Of a stretch of DNA of 64,000 nucleotides, positions 8,290-18,155 are shown piece by piece. Location: positions 434,001-498,000 of the forward strand of contig JAOADG010000008.1 of the NCBI GenBank assembly GCA_026417415.1, given 5' to 3'. Source of the stretch: a bacterium (GTDB lineage Bacteria > Electryoneota > JAOADG01). Both the position numbers and the translations under genes were made by a program. The first letter of the stretch is position 1. Each line of letters starts with the position of its first letter. Below the pieces are notes generated by a model. It saw only the letters and a program-made list of their open reading frames with translations. It searched no databases and was not told the DNA's origin.

Positions 8290-9333
8290 ATGTTATTTAG
8301 AATAATTAAAAAAGAAGATTTCAAAACGTTTGTAAATCTTATGTTACAAACAACTGAAGTGATTGCGCCTAAGTTCATTAAGAACAATGCCAAGGGAAAG
8401 CCCATACATCAATTTTTACCAATATCAAACTATGATGAAATGGTATTGGATTATGAAAAATGTGAATTCTCTGCAAAGACCTACTTTTTACCCTATAAAA
8501 ATACTTTAAGTACTTTTCATATGAAGGATCACGATTGGACGCAGGAAATTCAGTATCGCATTCAACCTCGGGCTATTTTTGGTTTACATCCTTGTGATAT
8601 AAATGCTTTAGTCCGATTAGACAAAGTGTTTGCAAGAGATTTTTATCCCAACCCTTACTACATATCTAGACGAAAGAACACCTTTATTGTGGGGATTGAT
8701 CACTTGCCTTGCGATGATGGTTTCTGCCACGCAATTAACGCCAATCATATTACTCATGGATTTGATCTGTTTCTAACCGATTTAGGGGATCGCTATTTTG
8801 TGAAAATCAACTCTGACCGTGCATTTATGGCAATAAGTGAAGTTCCTATTCAAGAAATCACTGACGAAGATACAAAAGATTATTTAGCAGTTCGAAAACA
8901 AATTTCACAATCCTACAAAGTTTCAGTAAAAACAGACGATTTACCCAATTTGTTAGACATTGAATTTGAATCCAAGGTATGGAAAAAATGGGGAGATAAG
9001 TGTCTAAATTGCGGGACCTGTGCGATGGTTTGTCCTACTTGCTATTGTTATGGAGTCACCGAGCGTGTTTCAATGGATCACTCAACTGGTAAAAAAATTG
9101 CCTATCTCTACTCTTGCAATCTCCTCGATTTTGCGATGGTGGCAGGTGGACACAACTTTCGTCCGAACCAAGAAACGCGCCTCAAGTATCGTTATTACCA
9201 TCAACATCGTGGGTTTGTAGAATCCTATGGTGAACCTATGTGTGTCGGTTGCAATCGTTGCGGAAGATCTTGTCTTGCAGGAATTGATCCAGTGAACGTT
9301 ATCCGCGACTTGCATGAGGAGGAAAAATTATGA
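8290..9333 (+). CDS. hydB: Group 3b [NiFe] hydrogenase beta subunit, double 4Fe-4S protein
   Basis: 347 residues, cytoplasmic. The C-terminal third holds two ferredoxin-type clusters: [14 protein letters not shown] from residue 238 and [11 protein letters not shown] from residue 318. The N-terminal 230 residues match the HydB/anaerobic sulfite reductase A family ([12 protein letters not shown]). It would carry electrons between the flavin subunit and the small subunit's clusters. The gene order beta-gamma-delta-alpha is that of Pyrococcus furiosus soluble hydrogenase I. The SD TAGAGGA precedes the ATG. Its stop overlaps the next start (ATGA). Confidence 0.93.
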   Translation: MLFRIIKKEDFKTFVNLMLQTTEVIAPKFIKNNAKGKPIHQFLPISNYDEMVLDYEKCEFSAKTYFLPYKNTLSTFHMKDHDWTQEIQYRIQPRAIFGLHPCDINALVRLDKVFARDFYPNPYYISRRKNTFIVGIDHLPCDDGFCHAINANHITHGFDLFLTDLGDRYFVKINSDRAFMAISEVPIQEITDEDTKDYLAVRKQISQSYKVSVKTDDLPNLLDIEFESKVWKKWGDKCLNCGTCAMVCPTCYCYGVTERVSMDHSTGKKIAYLYSCNLLDFAMVAGGHNFRPNQETRLKYRYYHQHRGFVESYGEPMCVGCNRCGRSCLAGIDPVNVIRDLHEEEKL

Positions 9334-10235
9334 GATTGTTTACACCTTACGACGTCACTAAAGAAAGCGATATGCTAATGCCTTTGGAATTTACCAGAGC
9401 AAATCGCTTGATGCACGTTGATAAAACTTACAAAGCAGAAATTACAAATATTATTCGTTTAACCGAGATGGAAAAACTGTTCCATATCCGAATTATCAAT
9501 GAAGAAGAACGTGCTCGCTTTTCGTTTCTACCAGGGCAGTTTGTAATGCTTGAATTACCCGGTTACGGAGAAGTACCCATTTCAATTTCCGGTTCACCTT
9601 CCAATCGTGGATACATTGAACTGTGTATCCGTAAAGCAGGAATTGTAACTTCAATCTTACATAAAGCTCGCAGAGGGGCAAAAGTCGGTATCCGTGGTCC
9701 CTTTGGAAATAGTTTTCCTATGGAGAAAATGAAAGGAAACAATATTCTTTTAATTGCAGGTGGATTGGGAATGGCGCCTTTACGTGCACCATTGTTTTAC
9801 GTCACGGAAAATCGTTCCGAATATCAAGACGTCCACATTCTTTATGGTACCAGAACACCAGACCAATTGCTGTTTACTTATCAATATGATGAGTGGAAAC
9901 GAATTGATGATATCAATCTCCAAATCATAGTTGAAAAACCAGACATCACTTGGTCTGGAAAAGTAGGAATGATCACCAAATTATTGGACGAATTACCAAT
10001 CAAACCATTAGAAACCTATGCAATTGTTTGTGGTCCTCCAGTTATGTTTAAGTTTGTGTGCAACCGTTTGCGTCAATTTGGAATTCCCATGCATCGTATG
10101 TTTGTATCACTGGAAAGACGAATGCATTGCGGTATGGGAAAATGTTGTCGCTGCAACATCGGTTCTACTTTCATTTGTGTGGATGGACCTGTGTTCGATT
10201 ACTGGTCAGTTCTCAATTTAAAAGAAGCTATCTAA
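9330..10235 (+). CDS. hydG: Group 3b hydrogenase gamma subunit, FAD/NAD(P)-binding oxidoreductase
   Basis: 301 residues of the ferredoxin-NADP reductase fold. An FAD-binding barrel spans residues about 30-125, with the flavin loop [11 protein letters not shown] nucleotide-binding domain follows with [13 protein letters not shown]-terminal Cys-rich segment (CGMGKCCRC then ICVDGPVF) binds a 2Fe-2S cluster. It exchanges electrons with NAD(P)H; NAD versus NADP preference cannot be told reliably. It overlaps hydB by four bases, with a strong GAGGAGG SD inside the end of hydB. Related proteins are HydG and the sulfide dehydrogenase/dihydroorotate dehydrogenase electron-transfer subunits. Confidence 0.93.
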   Translation: MRLFTPYDVTKESDMLMPLEFTRANRLMHVDKTYKAEITNIIRLTEMEKLFHIRIINEEERARFSFLPGQFVMLELPGYGEVPISISGSPSNRGYIELCIRKAGIVTSILHKARRGAKVGIRGPFGNSFPMEKMKGNNILLIAGGLGMAPLRAPLFYVTENRSEYQDVHILYGTRTPDQLLFTYQYDEWKRIDDINLQIIVEKPDITWSGKVGMITKLLDELPIKPLETYAIVCGPPVMFKFVCNRLRQFGIPMHRMFVSLERRMHCGMGKCCRCNIGSTFICVDGPVFDYWSVLNLKEAI

Positions 10236-10247
10236 GGAGGGATTACA

Positions 10248-11009
10248 ATGAAATACCTATTTATGGAATCCAAGCGTCCGAAGGTAGCTGTATTTGATTT
10301 TACGGATTGTGAAGGTTGTGAACTACAATTTGCAAATAAAGAAGAAACTTTGGTGGATTTTCTAAAAGCCATTGATATTGTCAATTTTCGTGAAGTTATG
10401 TCTGAAAAAAGCGATGAATACGACATTGCTTTTATAGAAGGATCGATTTCCAGAGCAGATGAAATTGAGCGACTTTTGACCATACGTCAGAAAGCCAAAT
10501 TTCTTATTGCTTTGGGTTCTTGTGCCTGCTTTGGTGGTGTTAACCGAATGAAAAATAAATTTCCAATGTCCGATGTTAATAAAGAGGTCTATGGTGAAAC
10601 CCCTAAAGAAACATTACCTGTAAGATCTATCAAAGAACTTGTCCATGTTGATTTTGAAATACCGGGTTGTCCAGTTAGTAAAGCAGAAGTAGAAAGAATT
10701 GTTCAACACATTATTTGGGAAGTGCCCTATCAATTTCCTGTGTATCCGGTATGTTTTGAATGCAAACAACGATTTACCATTTGTCGTTTTGAACTGGGTG
10801 AGTTGTGTTTGGGACCCGTATCTGCAGGTGGATGCGATGCACCATGCCCTGCAGGGGGAACACCTTGTTGGGGGTGTAGAGGAATTTGTGCTGCACCAAA
10901 TTTTCAAGAATTTTTCAATCTTGCAAAAGAACGTGGATTTTCAAAAGAAGAAGTAATTGAACGAATGGACTTTTTTGGAGGATTTCGTTCTGTTACAGGG
11001 AGTAAGTAA
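10248..11009 (+). CDS. hydD: Group 3b [NiFe] hydrogenase small (delta) subunit
   Basis: 253 residues of the NADH:ubiquinone oxidoreductase 20-kDa/hydrogenase small-subunit fold. Proximal 4Fe-4S ligands are visible as DCEGCEL (Cys 21 and 24), GSCACFGG and PGCPVSK. The C-terminal quarter is unusually rich in cysteine (CFECKQR, CLGPVSAGGCDAPCPAGGTPCWGC), supplying medial and distal clusters as in archaeal soluble hydrogenases. There is no Tat signal, so it is cytoplasmic. The SD AAGGAGGG lies seven bases before the ATG. It forms the heterodimer core with the large subunit encoded just downstream. Confidence 0.94.
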   Translation: MKYLFMESKRPKVAVFDFTDCEGCELQFANKEETLVDFLKAIDIVNFREVMSEKSDEYDIAFIEGSISRADEIERLLTIRQKAKFLIALGSCACFGGVNRMKNKFPMSDVNKEVYGETPKETLPVRSIKELVHVDFEIPGCPVSKAEVERIVQHIIWEVPYQFPVYPVCFECKQRFTICRFELGELCLGPVSAGGCDAPCPAGGTPCWGCRGICAAPNFQEFFNLAKERGFSKEEVIERMDFFGGFRSVTGSK

Positions 11010-11010
11010 A

Positions 11011-12288
11011 ATGAAAATCAATTTGAATGTGGATGTTCATCATTTAACACGTGTAGAAGGTCACGGTAATATCATTGTGAAAGTTGAAAAAGGCGAAATT
11101 AAACAAGCCAGCTGGGAAGTTGTTGAAACCCCAAGATATTTTGAAGCCATTTTAAGAGGGCAAAGATACGACGCTGCTGGAATTCTAACAGCAAGAATAT
11201 GTGGAATCTGTTCAATAGGACATTGCCTTGCAAGCATTCGTGCAACAGAACATGCATTTGGAATAGAAATTCCAGAAATTGCTAAAAAGTTAAGAATGTT
11301 AGCAAAACATGGCGAAACTTTACAATCCCATTTTTTGCACCTTTTCTTTTTGGCTGCTCCAGATTTTATTAACCTAAAAAGTGTCATTCCGTTGTTAGAA
11401 AAGAACCCACAGGTAGTTGCAATTGCTGCCCGTTTGAAAGGATTGGCAAACAATTTATGCGATTTAGTAGCAGGACGAACGACTCATCCTGTCTCTCTAC
11501 ATGTAGGAGGAGTGTCAAACTTTCCAGATAAACGGAAATTATCATTGTTCAAAGAACAGTTAAAACAATCTATTCCAGATTTACATGCTACTGTTGATTT
11601 GTTTCGTACATTTGAAATTCCTGATTTCGTGCGTGAGACCGAATTCGTTTCACTTAAAGGAGTGGACGAATATCCATTTATTGGTGGCAATTTAATTTCA
11701 AGTGATGGTATTGAAATGAAAGAGCATGAGTATAGGAAGATGACCAATGAATTTGTTGTTGAACACAGTACTTCCAAATGGTGTAGGTTAAGTCGTGAAT
11801 CTTTTGCTGTAGGGGCTTTGGCAAGGTTGAACAACAATTATACATTATTACACCCAGAAGCAAAGAAAGTGGCAGAAACATTTGGATTAAAACCGGTTCA
11901 TCATAATCCCTTTATGAACAATGTTGCCCAATTGGTTGAAGTTGTTCATTGTACCTACGATTCTATTCGTCTGATTAATGAGATCTTAGAATATCCTGAA
12001 AACACTCCTACGATGGTTAAATTTGAACCAAAAGAAGGTGTGGGTGTTGGAGCGGTTGAAGTACCTCGAGGGATTTTATACCATGAATATGAGTACAATC
12101 AAAAGGGAAGAATAGTGAAAGCCAATTGTATTATCCCAACAACTCAAAATAACGCCAACATTCATTATGATATCTATGATTTGGTGAGGAAAAACGTACA
12201 AAAAGGTATGACTGATGAAAAATTGGAATTGTTATGTTCTATGCTCGTGCGTGCCTATGATCCTTGCATTTCTTGTTCTGTACATTAA
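11011..12288 (+). CDS. hydA: Group 3b [NiFe] hydrogenase large (alpha) subunit, no C-terminal extension
   Basis: 425 residues. Nickel-binding motif L1 is RICGICSIGH (Cys 64 and 67) and L2 is DPCISCSVH at 417-425. The stop codon follows the L2 histidine directly. Most large subunits carry a C-terminal peptide beyond this His that an endopeptidase removes after nickel insertion; here nothing is left to cleave. A reading from 10957 would overlap hydD by 53 bp; ATG 11011 follows AGGGAG one base after hydD and fits family starts. Activity predicted: reversible H2 oxidation/evolution with NAD(P)H, possibly also sulfur reduction. Hyp maturation genes are not in the window. Last gene of the operon, followed by a terminator. 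Confidence 0.95.
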   Translation: MKINLNVDVHHLTRVEGHGNIIVKVEKGEIKQASWEVVETPRYFEAILRGQRYDAAGILTARICGICSIGHCLASIRATEHAFGIEIPEIAKKLRMLAKHGETLQSHFLHLFFLAAPDFINLKSVIPLLEKNPQVVAIAARLKGLANNLCDLVAGRTTHPVSLHVGGVSNFPDKRKLSLFKEQLKQSIPDLHATVDLFRTFEIPDFVRETEFVSLKGVDEYPFIGGNLISSDGIEMKEHEYRKMTNEFVVEHSTSKWCRLSRESFAVGALARLNNNYTLLHPEAKKVAETFGLKPVHHNPFMNNVAQLVEVVHCTYDSIRLINEILEYPENTPTMVKFEPKEGVGVGAVEVPRGILYHEYEYNQKGRIVKANCIIPTTQNNANIHYDIYDLVRKNVQKGMTDEKLELLCSMLVRAYDPCISCSVH

Positions 12289-12316
12289 TTTTTTAATGAA
12301 TTGAATAAAAATTTAC

Positions 12317-12340
12317 ACGGGGCGATGAGCCCCGTTTTTT
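12317..12340 (+). terminator. Rho-independent terminator of hydBGDA
   Basis: ACGGGGC-gatga-GCCCCGT forms a 7-bp GC-rich stem with a 5-base loop, followed by TTTTT, 28 bp after the hydA stop. Confidence 0.92.
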
Positions 12341-12376
12341 ATTAAATTAAAAAACGATAACTTGTGGGATACCATT

Positions 12377-12859
12377 ATGCCTATTGAAAAACTTTCTGAG
12401 TATAAATATAGAGGGGCAAGAGCGTTGGTCATTCTACATGAAAGAGAATTGTATTCTCTTTATGAGATATGGAAAAAAGCAAAGTTCTTGAACATTGCTC
12501 CCCCAATTACCGATGATCCTGATTATGAAAGCATAGATACTCTGTTGTTGCATATTTTCCGATCAGCACGGGGATATTTACAATGGATAGCAGAAAAATT
12601 ATCTTGGAATGAACCTACTCTTCCGCCGATACCAAAAGAAAATGAATTGGATGAAATGGCTTTGGAATTTTTAAAACATTTAAACGAAACCTATCAAGAC
12701 ATTTTATCAGAGTTAACAGAAGACGATTCAGAAAAGGTTTTTAAATCAAAATGGGGGATTGAGTATAGCATTGAAGCAATGTTAGAGCACGCAGTTGTGC
12801 ATCCGATGCGACATCGTTTTCAAATTGAGGAATGGATTGAATCCAAAAGCCAACAATAA
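12377..12859 (+). CDS. DinB-like four-helix protein
   Basis: 160 residues from ATG 12377; a TTG at 12362 would add five residues, and neither has a clear SD. The protein is helical with the pattern of the DinB/YfiT family: a His in LLLHIFRSARGY (about residue 45) and a pair in HAVVHPMRHRFQ near the C-terminus, which in the family bind a metal. Family members are metal-dependent thiol transferases or of unknown role. First gene of a long co-directional run; its end overlaps rsgA by 23 bp. Substrate unknown. Confidence 0.75.
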   Translation: MPIEKLSEYKYRGARALVILHERELYSLYEIWKKAKFLNIAPPITDDPDYESIDTLLLHIFRSARGYLQWIAEKLSWNEPTLPPIPKENELDEMALEFLKHLNETYQDILSELTEDDSEKVFKSKWGIEYSIEAMLEHAVVHPMRHRFQIEEWIESKSQQ

Positions 12860-13805
12860 TCTGTTTCAAGCAACAGTACAGTCACGTGCTGGAAATAAAG
12901 TTATCGTTGAGGCCTCTAAAAAAAAATACATTGGTATCCCCTTAAAAAAGCTCAAGTTCTTTAGAAAAACGTTAAGTGGACTTGTCACGGGTGATAATGT
13001 ATTGTTCCAATTGGTCAATTGTTATGAACATCCGAACCAAGAAGGGATTTGTGGTGAAGGTAAAATTGTAGAGATTTTACCCAGAAAAAATTGTTTTTTA
13101 AGAGCAAATGTAATTGAAGGTGGACCGCCACAAGAAATCGCTTCAAATTTAGATAGAATCCTTATTTTATCCAGTGTATTACCAAGATTAACCCCATTTG
13201 GCCTTATTGATCGTATTCTTGTAGCAGCTGAATTCTGTCAACCAATAGAAATTTTTTTAGTTTGGAACAAAGCAGATCTTTTACAAAACAGAGCAGATTT
13301 TTATCAAATTCCTGAAATTCAAGTTTACCAGAAAATCCTTTACAATGTGTTTTTGATTAGTGTGAAAAAGAAAGAAATTGAACCATTCAACGAAATATTA
13401 AAGTATGGAAGAAGTTTATTGATAGGGGCTTCTGGAGTAGGAAAAACCTCTTTAATCAATTGTCTAATACCAAATTTAAATTTAACGACCTTACCTGTTT
13501 CTTTATTAACAGGAAAAGGTCAGCATGCAACCACATTAGCAAGAGAATTTGAGTATGGAGTAAATGGAAAAATTGTGGATACACCCGGAGTAAAAATGTT
13601 TCCATTAAAAGGGATCATAGAAGACGCTACACCTTACTTTATTGAATTTCAGAGGTACTTGGGTGCTTGCAAATTCCGTGATTGCCAACATCAAAATGAT
13701 CTCGGTTGTGCAATAAAAAAAGCTGTTGAACAAGGGGAAATAGCAGCATTTAGGTATAAACATTATTTAGAAATACAAAATCAGATCAAAGTTGAACGAT
13801 ATTAA
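12837..13805 (+). CDS. rsgA: Ribosome small-subunit biogenesis GTPase RsgA
   Basis: 322 residues from TTG 12837, which has GAGG seven bases upstream; a longer frame from 12795 only adds residues that shadow the DinB-like gene. An N-terminal OB domain (about 1-70) is followed by the circularly permuted GTPase order that defines RsgA: G4 NKADLL, then G1 GASGVGKTSL, then G3 DTPG. A zinc finger follows, CKFRDCQHQNDLGC. RsgA binds 30S subunits and hydrolyses GTP during late maturation. It overlaps DinB upstream and tilS downstream (14 bp), so translational coupling is likely. Confidence 0.95.
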   Translation: MNPKANNNLFQATVQSRAGNKVIVEASKKKYIGIPLKKLKFFRKTLSGLVTGDNVLFQLVNCYEHPNQEGICGEGKIVEILPRKNCFLRANVIEGGPPQEIASNLDRILILSSVLPRLTPFGLIDRILVAAEFCQPIEIFLVWNKADLLQNRADFYQIPEIQVYQKILYNVFLISVKKKEIEPFNEILKYGRSLLIGASGVGKTSLINCLIPNLNLTTLPVSLLTGKGQHATTLAREFEYGVNGKIVDTPGVKMFPLKGIIEDATPYFIEFQRYLGACKFRDCQHQNDLGCAIKKAVEQGEIAAFRYKHYLEIQNQIKVERY

Positions 13806-14781
13806 CCCAAAAGATCTTTTTATTGATATCCCGAATCTACCTTTATTGGCTATCTCTGGTGGTGCAGATAGTATGGCATTGCTCATTTTGTTCCAAGAAT
13901 CTGAAAAACAATTCGGGATAGCACATGTCACTTATGGAGAAGGAAAATGGCGTGAAGATGCATACAATCTAATCCATCAGTTTGCTACTCAATTTCATTT
14001 TCCTTTCCATCATTTTCAAACAGATGTTGTACCTAAAAAAGGAATCGGTTTTGAAGCCAGTGCAAGATTGATACGCTATGAGTTTTTTTCAAAAACTATT
14101 GATACATATCATTATTCAGCACTTATCACTGCACATACACTTGATGACCTAGCAGAAACAGTTGAAATTGCCATCCGAAGAAAACAAGGAGAACATGCAA
14201 TCGCAGGAATTCCAAAGATAGGAGAACTTCTTGTTCGTAATCAAAGTGTTCCTATTTATCGTCCTTTCTTAGATATTACTCGTGAGCAATTAAAGGAGTT
14301 TCTGATTACCCATCAAATTCCTTGGATAGAAGATCCCACAAATGCTGATCCTTCTTATTGTTTAAGAAATCAAATTCGCTCTGAATGGTCAAAATTTACA
14401 CGAGAAGAGTATTCCAAACAATTAAAGAAAATGAAAATACTTTCAGAAGAAGCCAATCAATTGATTTTGAATGCACGAAATAGAATCTTTGCTGAACAAC
14501 AGAAATTCATTGAAGAATCGGATCATCAAAAGGAAATTGTTCAAACCATTTGGTTAAAAAATTTGACCAATATTGAATTGATTGAATATTTACATTGTCT
14601 TTTTCGTAAATGGGGCTATCATTTCGGAATGATTTCAGGGGGTCAGCGTCTGCAATTTGAAAAATCGTTAAAGGATTGTCGCTGGGGAGCACAAGGAAAA
14701 TTTGGTCATTGGGTGAATTACCGTATAACTTCTAAACACACTGTTTTTCAGAAAACTATTGAAAACCATAGGTTTCAATAG
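13792..14781 (+). CDS. tilS: tRNA(Ile)-lysidine synthase
   Basis: 329 residues from TTG 13792, overlapping rsgA by 14 bp. PP-loop SGGADSM near residue 23, then [14 protein letters not shown] and [18 protein letters not shown], all TilS signatures. The enzyme uses ATP to attach lysine to C34 of the AUA-reading tRNA-Ile so that it reads AUA. The C-terminal domain is short compared with E. coli TilS, as is common outside proteobacteria. tilS next to ftsH is a widespread gene order. Confidence 0.94.
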   Translation: MNDINPKDLFIDIPNLPLLAISGGADSMALLILFQESEKQFGIAHVTYGEGKWREDAYNLIHQFATQFHFPFHHFQTDVVPKKGIGFEASARLIRYEFFSKTIDTYHYSALITAHTLDDLAETVEIAIRRKQGEHAIAGIPKIGELLVRNQSVPIYRPFLDITREQLKEFLITHQIPWIEDPTNADPSYCLRNQIRSEWSKFTREEYSKQLKKMKILSEEANQLILNARNRIFAEQQKFIEESDHQKEIVQTIWLKNLTNIELIEYLHCLFRKWGYHFGMISGGQRLQFEKSLKDCRWGAQGKFGHWVNYRITSKHTVFQKTIENHRFQ

Positions 14782-14822
14782 CATTTATTCGTATTATATT
14801 AGCAAAATATGGAATTCAAAAC

Positions 14823-16856
14823 ATGAGTGATAATTCATCTCGCGAACCAAAATCGCCGAGAAGACCAAATCCAAAACCAAGAGGGGACAATAAGTTTGAA
14901 TGGTCCAAAGCTACAAAAACGATCTTGTTGCTTACGACCTTTCTTATTATGACCGCTTTGTTCTATTCTTCTTTTGAAAAGAAGAGTGAAGAAGGTATTA
15001 CAATCCCTTATCCTGAGTTTAACAAATTGGTTATGGCTGGTGAGGTCAAAAAAGGGGTGATCATTGATAGAATATTTACTGGTGAATTGACACAAGAATC
15101 ATCTGCGAGGATTAGTAAAATTCCGAAAGGTAAATTCAAAACCATTTTACCATTTCAAGAAGTACCTGTAGAAGTAACGGCGATTTGGGATGAAAAAGGA
15201 ATAGAATACGAATTCAAAGAAAAATCTAACAGTTGGCTTTATTTGGTTTTGATTAACACGTTACCGTGGATAATTTTGATTGCGATTTGGATATTTCTGA
15301 TTCGTAGGATGCAAGGGGGTGGAAGTAGTGCACGGAATGCATTCAATTTTGGGAAATCTCGTGCAAAGTTGATTATTGAAAACAAAAACAAAGTAACATT
15401 CCGTGATGTTGCTGGAGCAGATGAAGCAAAAGAAGAGCTTAGGGAAATTATTGAATTTCTTAAAGATCCTAAAAAATTTTCGCGTTTAGGTGGTAGAGTT
15501 CCAAAAGGGGTGTTGATGCTAGGACCACCAGGAACAGGAAAAACTTTACTCGCAAGAGCAGTTGCAGGTGAAGCAGATGTACCATTTTTCTCGATGAGTG
15601 GTGCTGATTTTGTGGAAATGTTTGTAGGTGTTGGTGCTTCAAGGGTTCGTGACCTATTTGAACAAGGAAAGAAACATGCGCCCTGTATTATCTTTATAGA
15701 TGAAATTGATGCAGTCGGTCGTCACCGAGGCGCTGGTCTAGGTGGAGGTCATGATGAAAGAGAACAGACCTTGAATCAACTTTTGGTTGAGATGGACGGT
15801 TTTGAATCTAATGATGGGGTCATATTGATGGCGGCGACCAATCGTCCGGATGTGTTAGATCCAGCGTTACTTCGTCCAGGTCGTTTTGATCGCCAGGTAG
15901 TCGTTGATAGACCTGATGTGCGGGGACGTGAAGGTATTCTTAATGTTCATACCAAAAAAGTACCATTAGCAGAAGATGTGGATTTAGAGGTACTAGCGAA
16001 AGGGACACCAGGTTTAGCTGGTGCAGAATTAGCAAACTTGGTGAATGAAGCTGCACTTAATGCTGCAAGACGTGGTGCAGATAAAGTGACGATGGCTGAT
16101 TTTGAAGAAGCAAAAGATAAAGTGATGATGGGAAAAGAAAGAAGAAGTTTATTGATTAGTGATAAAGAAAAACGTTTGACAGCGTATCATGAAGCAGGTC
16201 ATGTGTTGGTATCTTATTTTACTCCGAACAGTGATCCCGTCCACAAAGTAACAATCATCCCACGTGGACGTGCACTTGGGATCACCCATTATTTACCAGT
16301 TGATGAAAAGCATAACTATTCTAAATCTTATATTGAAGGTTTATTGGTTCATTTAATGGGTGGTCGTGCTGCTGAAAAAATTGTTTTTCAAGATGTGACA
16401 ACAGGTGCTGGAAATGATATTGTTCGTGCTACCGAGTTTGCAAGAAAAATGGTTTGTGATTGGGGTATGTCAGAAGTATTAGGACCATTGGCTTATGGAA
16501 ATAATGAACAAGAAATTTTTATCGGAAGAGATATGGGGAGGGTACGAAATTATAGTGAAGAAACTGCCGTGAAAATTGATGAAGAAGTTCGACGAATTGT
16601 TCAAAATGCAGCAGATAAAGCAGAAAGCATTATCCAAGAACACATTGATAAACTGCATGCATTAGCGAAAGCATTAATTGAACGTGAGATATTAGATGCA
16701 GAAGAAATACAAATGGTCATGTCAGGGAAACCGTTACCGCCTATTCGTAAGCTCGCGGTGACCGATCAGAATTCTTTATCTATAGAAGAAATTCAAAAGA
16801 TAAAAGATAAAGTAGCCAATAAAGAACCCAATTGGGTGGAGAAACCAGCGATATGA
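14823..16856 (+). CDS. ftsH: ATP-dependent zinc metalloprotease FtsH
   Basis: 677 residues. A basic cytoplasmic start is followed by two membrane segments (about 31-47 and 138-160) flanking a periplasmic domain. The AAA+ module has Walker A GPPGTGKT near 234-241, Walker [12 protein letters not shown] and the SRH region. The protease zinc site HEAGH is near residue 456. It degrades membrane proteins and short-lived regulators at the inner membrane. It overlaps the next gene by four bases (ATGA). Confidence 0.97.
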   Translation: MSDNSSREPKSPRRPNPKPRGDNKFEWSKATKTILLLTTFLIMTALFYSSFEKKSEEGITIPYPEFNKLVMAGEVKKGVIIDRIFTGELTQESSARISKIPKGKFKTILPFQEVPVEVTAIWDEKGIEYEFKEKSNSWLYLVLINTLPWIILIAIWIFLIRRMQGGGSSARNAFNFGKSRAKLIIENKNKVTFRDVAGADEAKEELREIIEFLKDPKKFSRLGGRVPKGVLMLGPPGTGKTLLARAVAGEADVPFFSMSGADFVEMFVGVGASRVRDLFEQGKKHAPCIIFIDEIDAVGRHRGAGLGGGHDEREQTLNQLLVEMDGFESNDGVILMAATNRPDVLDPALLRPGRFDRQVVVDRPDVRGREGILNVHTKKVPLAEDVDLEVLAKGTPGLAGAELANLVNEAALNAARRGADKVTMADFEEAKDKVMMGKERRSLLISDKEKRLTAYHEAGHVLVSYFTPNSDPVHKVTIIPRGRALGITHYLPVDEKHNYSKSYIEGLLVHLMGGRAAEKIVFQDVTTGAGNDIVRATEFARKMVCDWGMSEVLGPLAYGNNEQEIFIGRDMGRVRNYSEETAVKIDEEVRRIVQNAADKAESIIQEHIDKLHALAKALIEREILDAEEIQMVMSGKPLPPIRKLAVTDQNSLSIEEIQKIKDKVANKEPNWVEKPAI

Positions 16857-17584
16857 ACTTGGATAATGAACAATTACCCAATGAAGATCTTCTTCGTGAA
16901 CAAATACGAAAAAAATTAGAAGAACAAAGCCAAAAAATTCAGGAGGAATTGGAACGGTTACGTTCTAAAGATGAAAAAACTGTTGAAGCAGAAAGATATA
17001 GAAAGTTATTAGAAGAAGAGCGAGCGAGGTATTATCAATCCAAAGGATATGTCAAAGTTGTTGCTGAAGATGGTACTGTAGAGTGGATTCCAAAAGAACG
17101 TGCTAAGGCATTAGAAGATAGAATTGGCGAAGAAATTGATGATTTAGAAGCCGGACAAAAACGTGTATTGTGGTTTGTTGTGGGTGTGGTAATGTTGATG
17201 ATTTTATTGGCACTAATTCTTTTCTTTTTATTTTGGCCAAGACCGGGAGCAATTCGTGTAGTAACCAACGTACCTAAAGCAAGTATAATTTTAAATAATG
17301 ATACCACTATTTTTGTTACAGATACTGTAATTACTGATTTAGAAGCAGGAAAGCATATACTCAGCGTGTATAAAAAAGGTTACAAGATTGTTGGTGAACC
17401 TTACCGAGCCATTGATTTGAAAAGTGGTAGTGAGATTCTAATTGCTTTTGAATTAGAACCTGCTCCTGAACCGGTTAAGATCATTGAAACAAAGACCCCC
17501 ACAGTTGTTGAAGAAGATACTTTTTTAACACGTATTCGGCAAAAGGCTGCAGAGATAGAAGCAAAATTAAATCAACCACAATGA
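16853..17584 (+). CDS. Membrane-anchored coiled-coil protein with PEGA domain
   Basis: 243 residues from ATG 16853, which overlaps the ftsH stop; an in-frame TTG 21 bp upstream is less likely. Residues about 10-75 are a charged coiled coil; one membrane segment follows (about 112-134, [20 protein letters not shown]). Then a PEGA-type beta domain begins at [18 protein letters not shown] and extends to FELEP. With the N-terminus inside, the PEGA domain would be in the periplasm, where PEGA domains are thought to bind cell-wall or surface components. Translational coupling to ftsH suggests a partner or adaptor, but this is inference. The C-terminus is a second short helix. Confidence 0.75.
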   Translation: MNLDNEQLPNEDLLREQIRKKLEEQSQKIQEELERLRSKDEKTVEAERYRKLLEEERARYYQSKGYVKVVAEDGTVEWIPKERAKALEDRIGEEIDDLEAGQKRVLWFVVGVVMLMILLALILFFLFWPRPGAIRVVTNVPKASIILNNDTTIFVTDTVITDLEAGKHILSVYKKGYKIVGEPYRAIDLKSGSEILIAFELEPAPEPVKIIETKTPTVVEEDTFLTRIRQKAAEIEAKLNQPQ

Positions 17585-17593
17585 TACTTTTCT

Positions 17594-18154
17594 ATGAGCA
17601 AAATACAAAAAGATGAGATCGTCATTGCAATTAAAAATTTACTTAAAGCTTTGCGAATTGATGAGTTACAAGAGTTTGCAAGTACACCTGAATTAGTAAG
17701 TGAATTTTATAGTGGCTTTTTAGCCTTTTTACATGAACCTCCATTAGATTTGCCGCTTTATCCAGTCACAAATGCTCATTTAGAAAATATTGTTTTAAGA
17801 AAAATTCCTTTCTATTCTTTGTGTTCACATCATTTATTACCATTTTTCGGTACGGTATCAATTGTATATCGACCCGATAAGGATTGTGTATTGGGTTTCT
17901 CAGGAATCGTTCGTATCGTTCGATATTTTTCACAAAGGCCTACCATACAAGAAGTGTTAGCCAATAAAATTGCGGATGATATCCTTCATCGCATTGGGAA
18001 TAATACGTTAATCTATATTGAAATTAATGCTCGTCAGCTGTGCGTTGAAATGAGGGGTGTCCGAGTAGGGGGGATGGATATCTTTTGTTCTACTTCAAGA
18101 AATGCTAGTTCTGATTGGATTCAATTGGCTAAAGCGACTTTAGCAACTGTATAG
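17594..18154 (+). CDS. GTP cyclohydrolase I-like (T-fold) protein, divergent active site
   Basis: 186 residues. Family features are clear: YSLCSHHLLPFFG, then GFSGIVRIVRYFSQRPTIQE, then ARQLCVEMRGV. Zinc ligands equivalent to E. coli Cys110, His113 and Cys181 are kept. However, the usual CEHH is CSHH, the GLSK lysine (K136) is Gly, the catalytic His179 is Gln, and the conserved S-x-T-x-T segment near the C-terminus is missing. It may still be the folate-pathway FolE, given folP two genes downstream, or a T-fold paralogue with another pterin-like substrate. It starts ten bases after the PEGA gene and ends one base before the TPR gene. Confidence 0.75.
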   Translation: MSKIQKDEIVIAIKNLLKALRIDELQEFASTPELVSEFYSGFLAFLHEPPLDLPLYPVTNAHLENIVLRKIPFYSLCSHHLLPFFGTVSIVYRPDKDCVLGFSGIVRIVRYFSQRPTIQEVLANKIADDILHRIGNNTLIYIEINARQLCVEMRGVRVGGMDIFCSTSRNASSDWIQLAKATLATV

Positions 18155-18155
18155 A

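Noticed and set aside
10957-11010. Longer N-terminus for the hydrogenase large subunit
   Set aside because: It overlaps the small-subunit gene in another frame; ATG 11011 has AGGGAG upstream and matches the family N-terminus.
12795-12836. Longer start for rsgA
   Set aside because: The extra residues are out-of-frame shadows of the DinB-like gene. The TTG at 12837 with GAGG upstream fits the family start.
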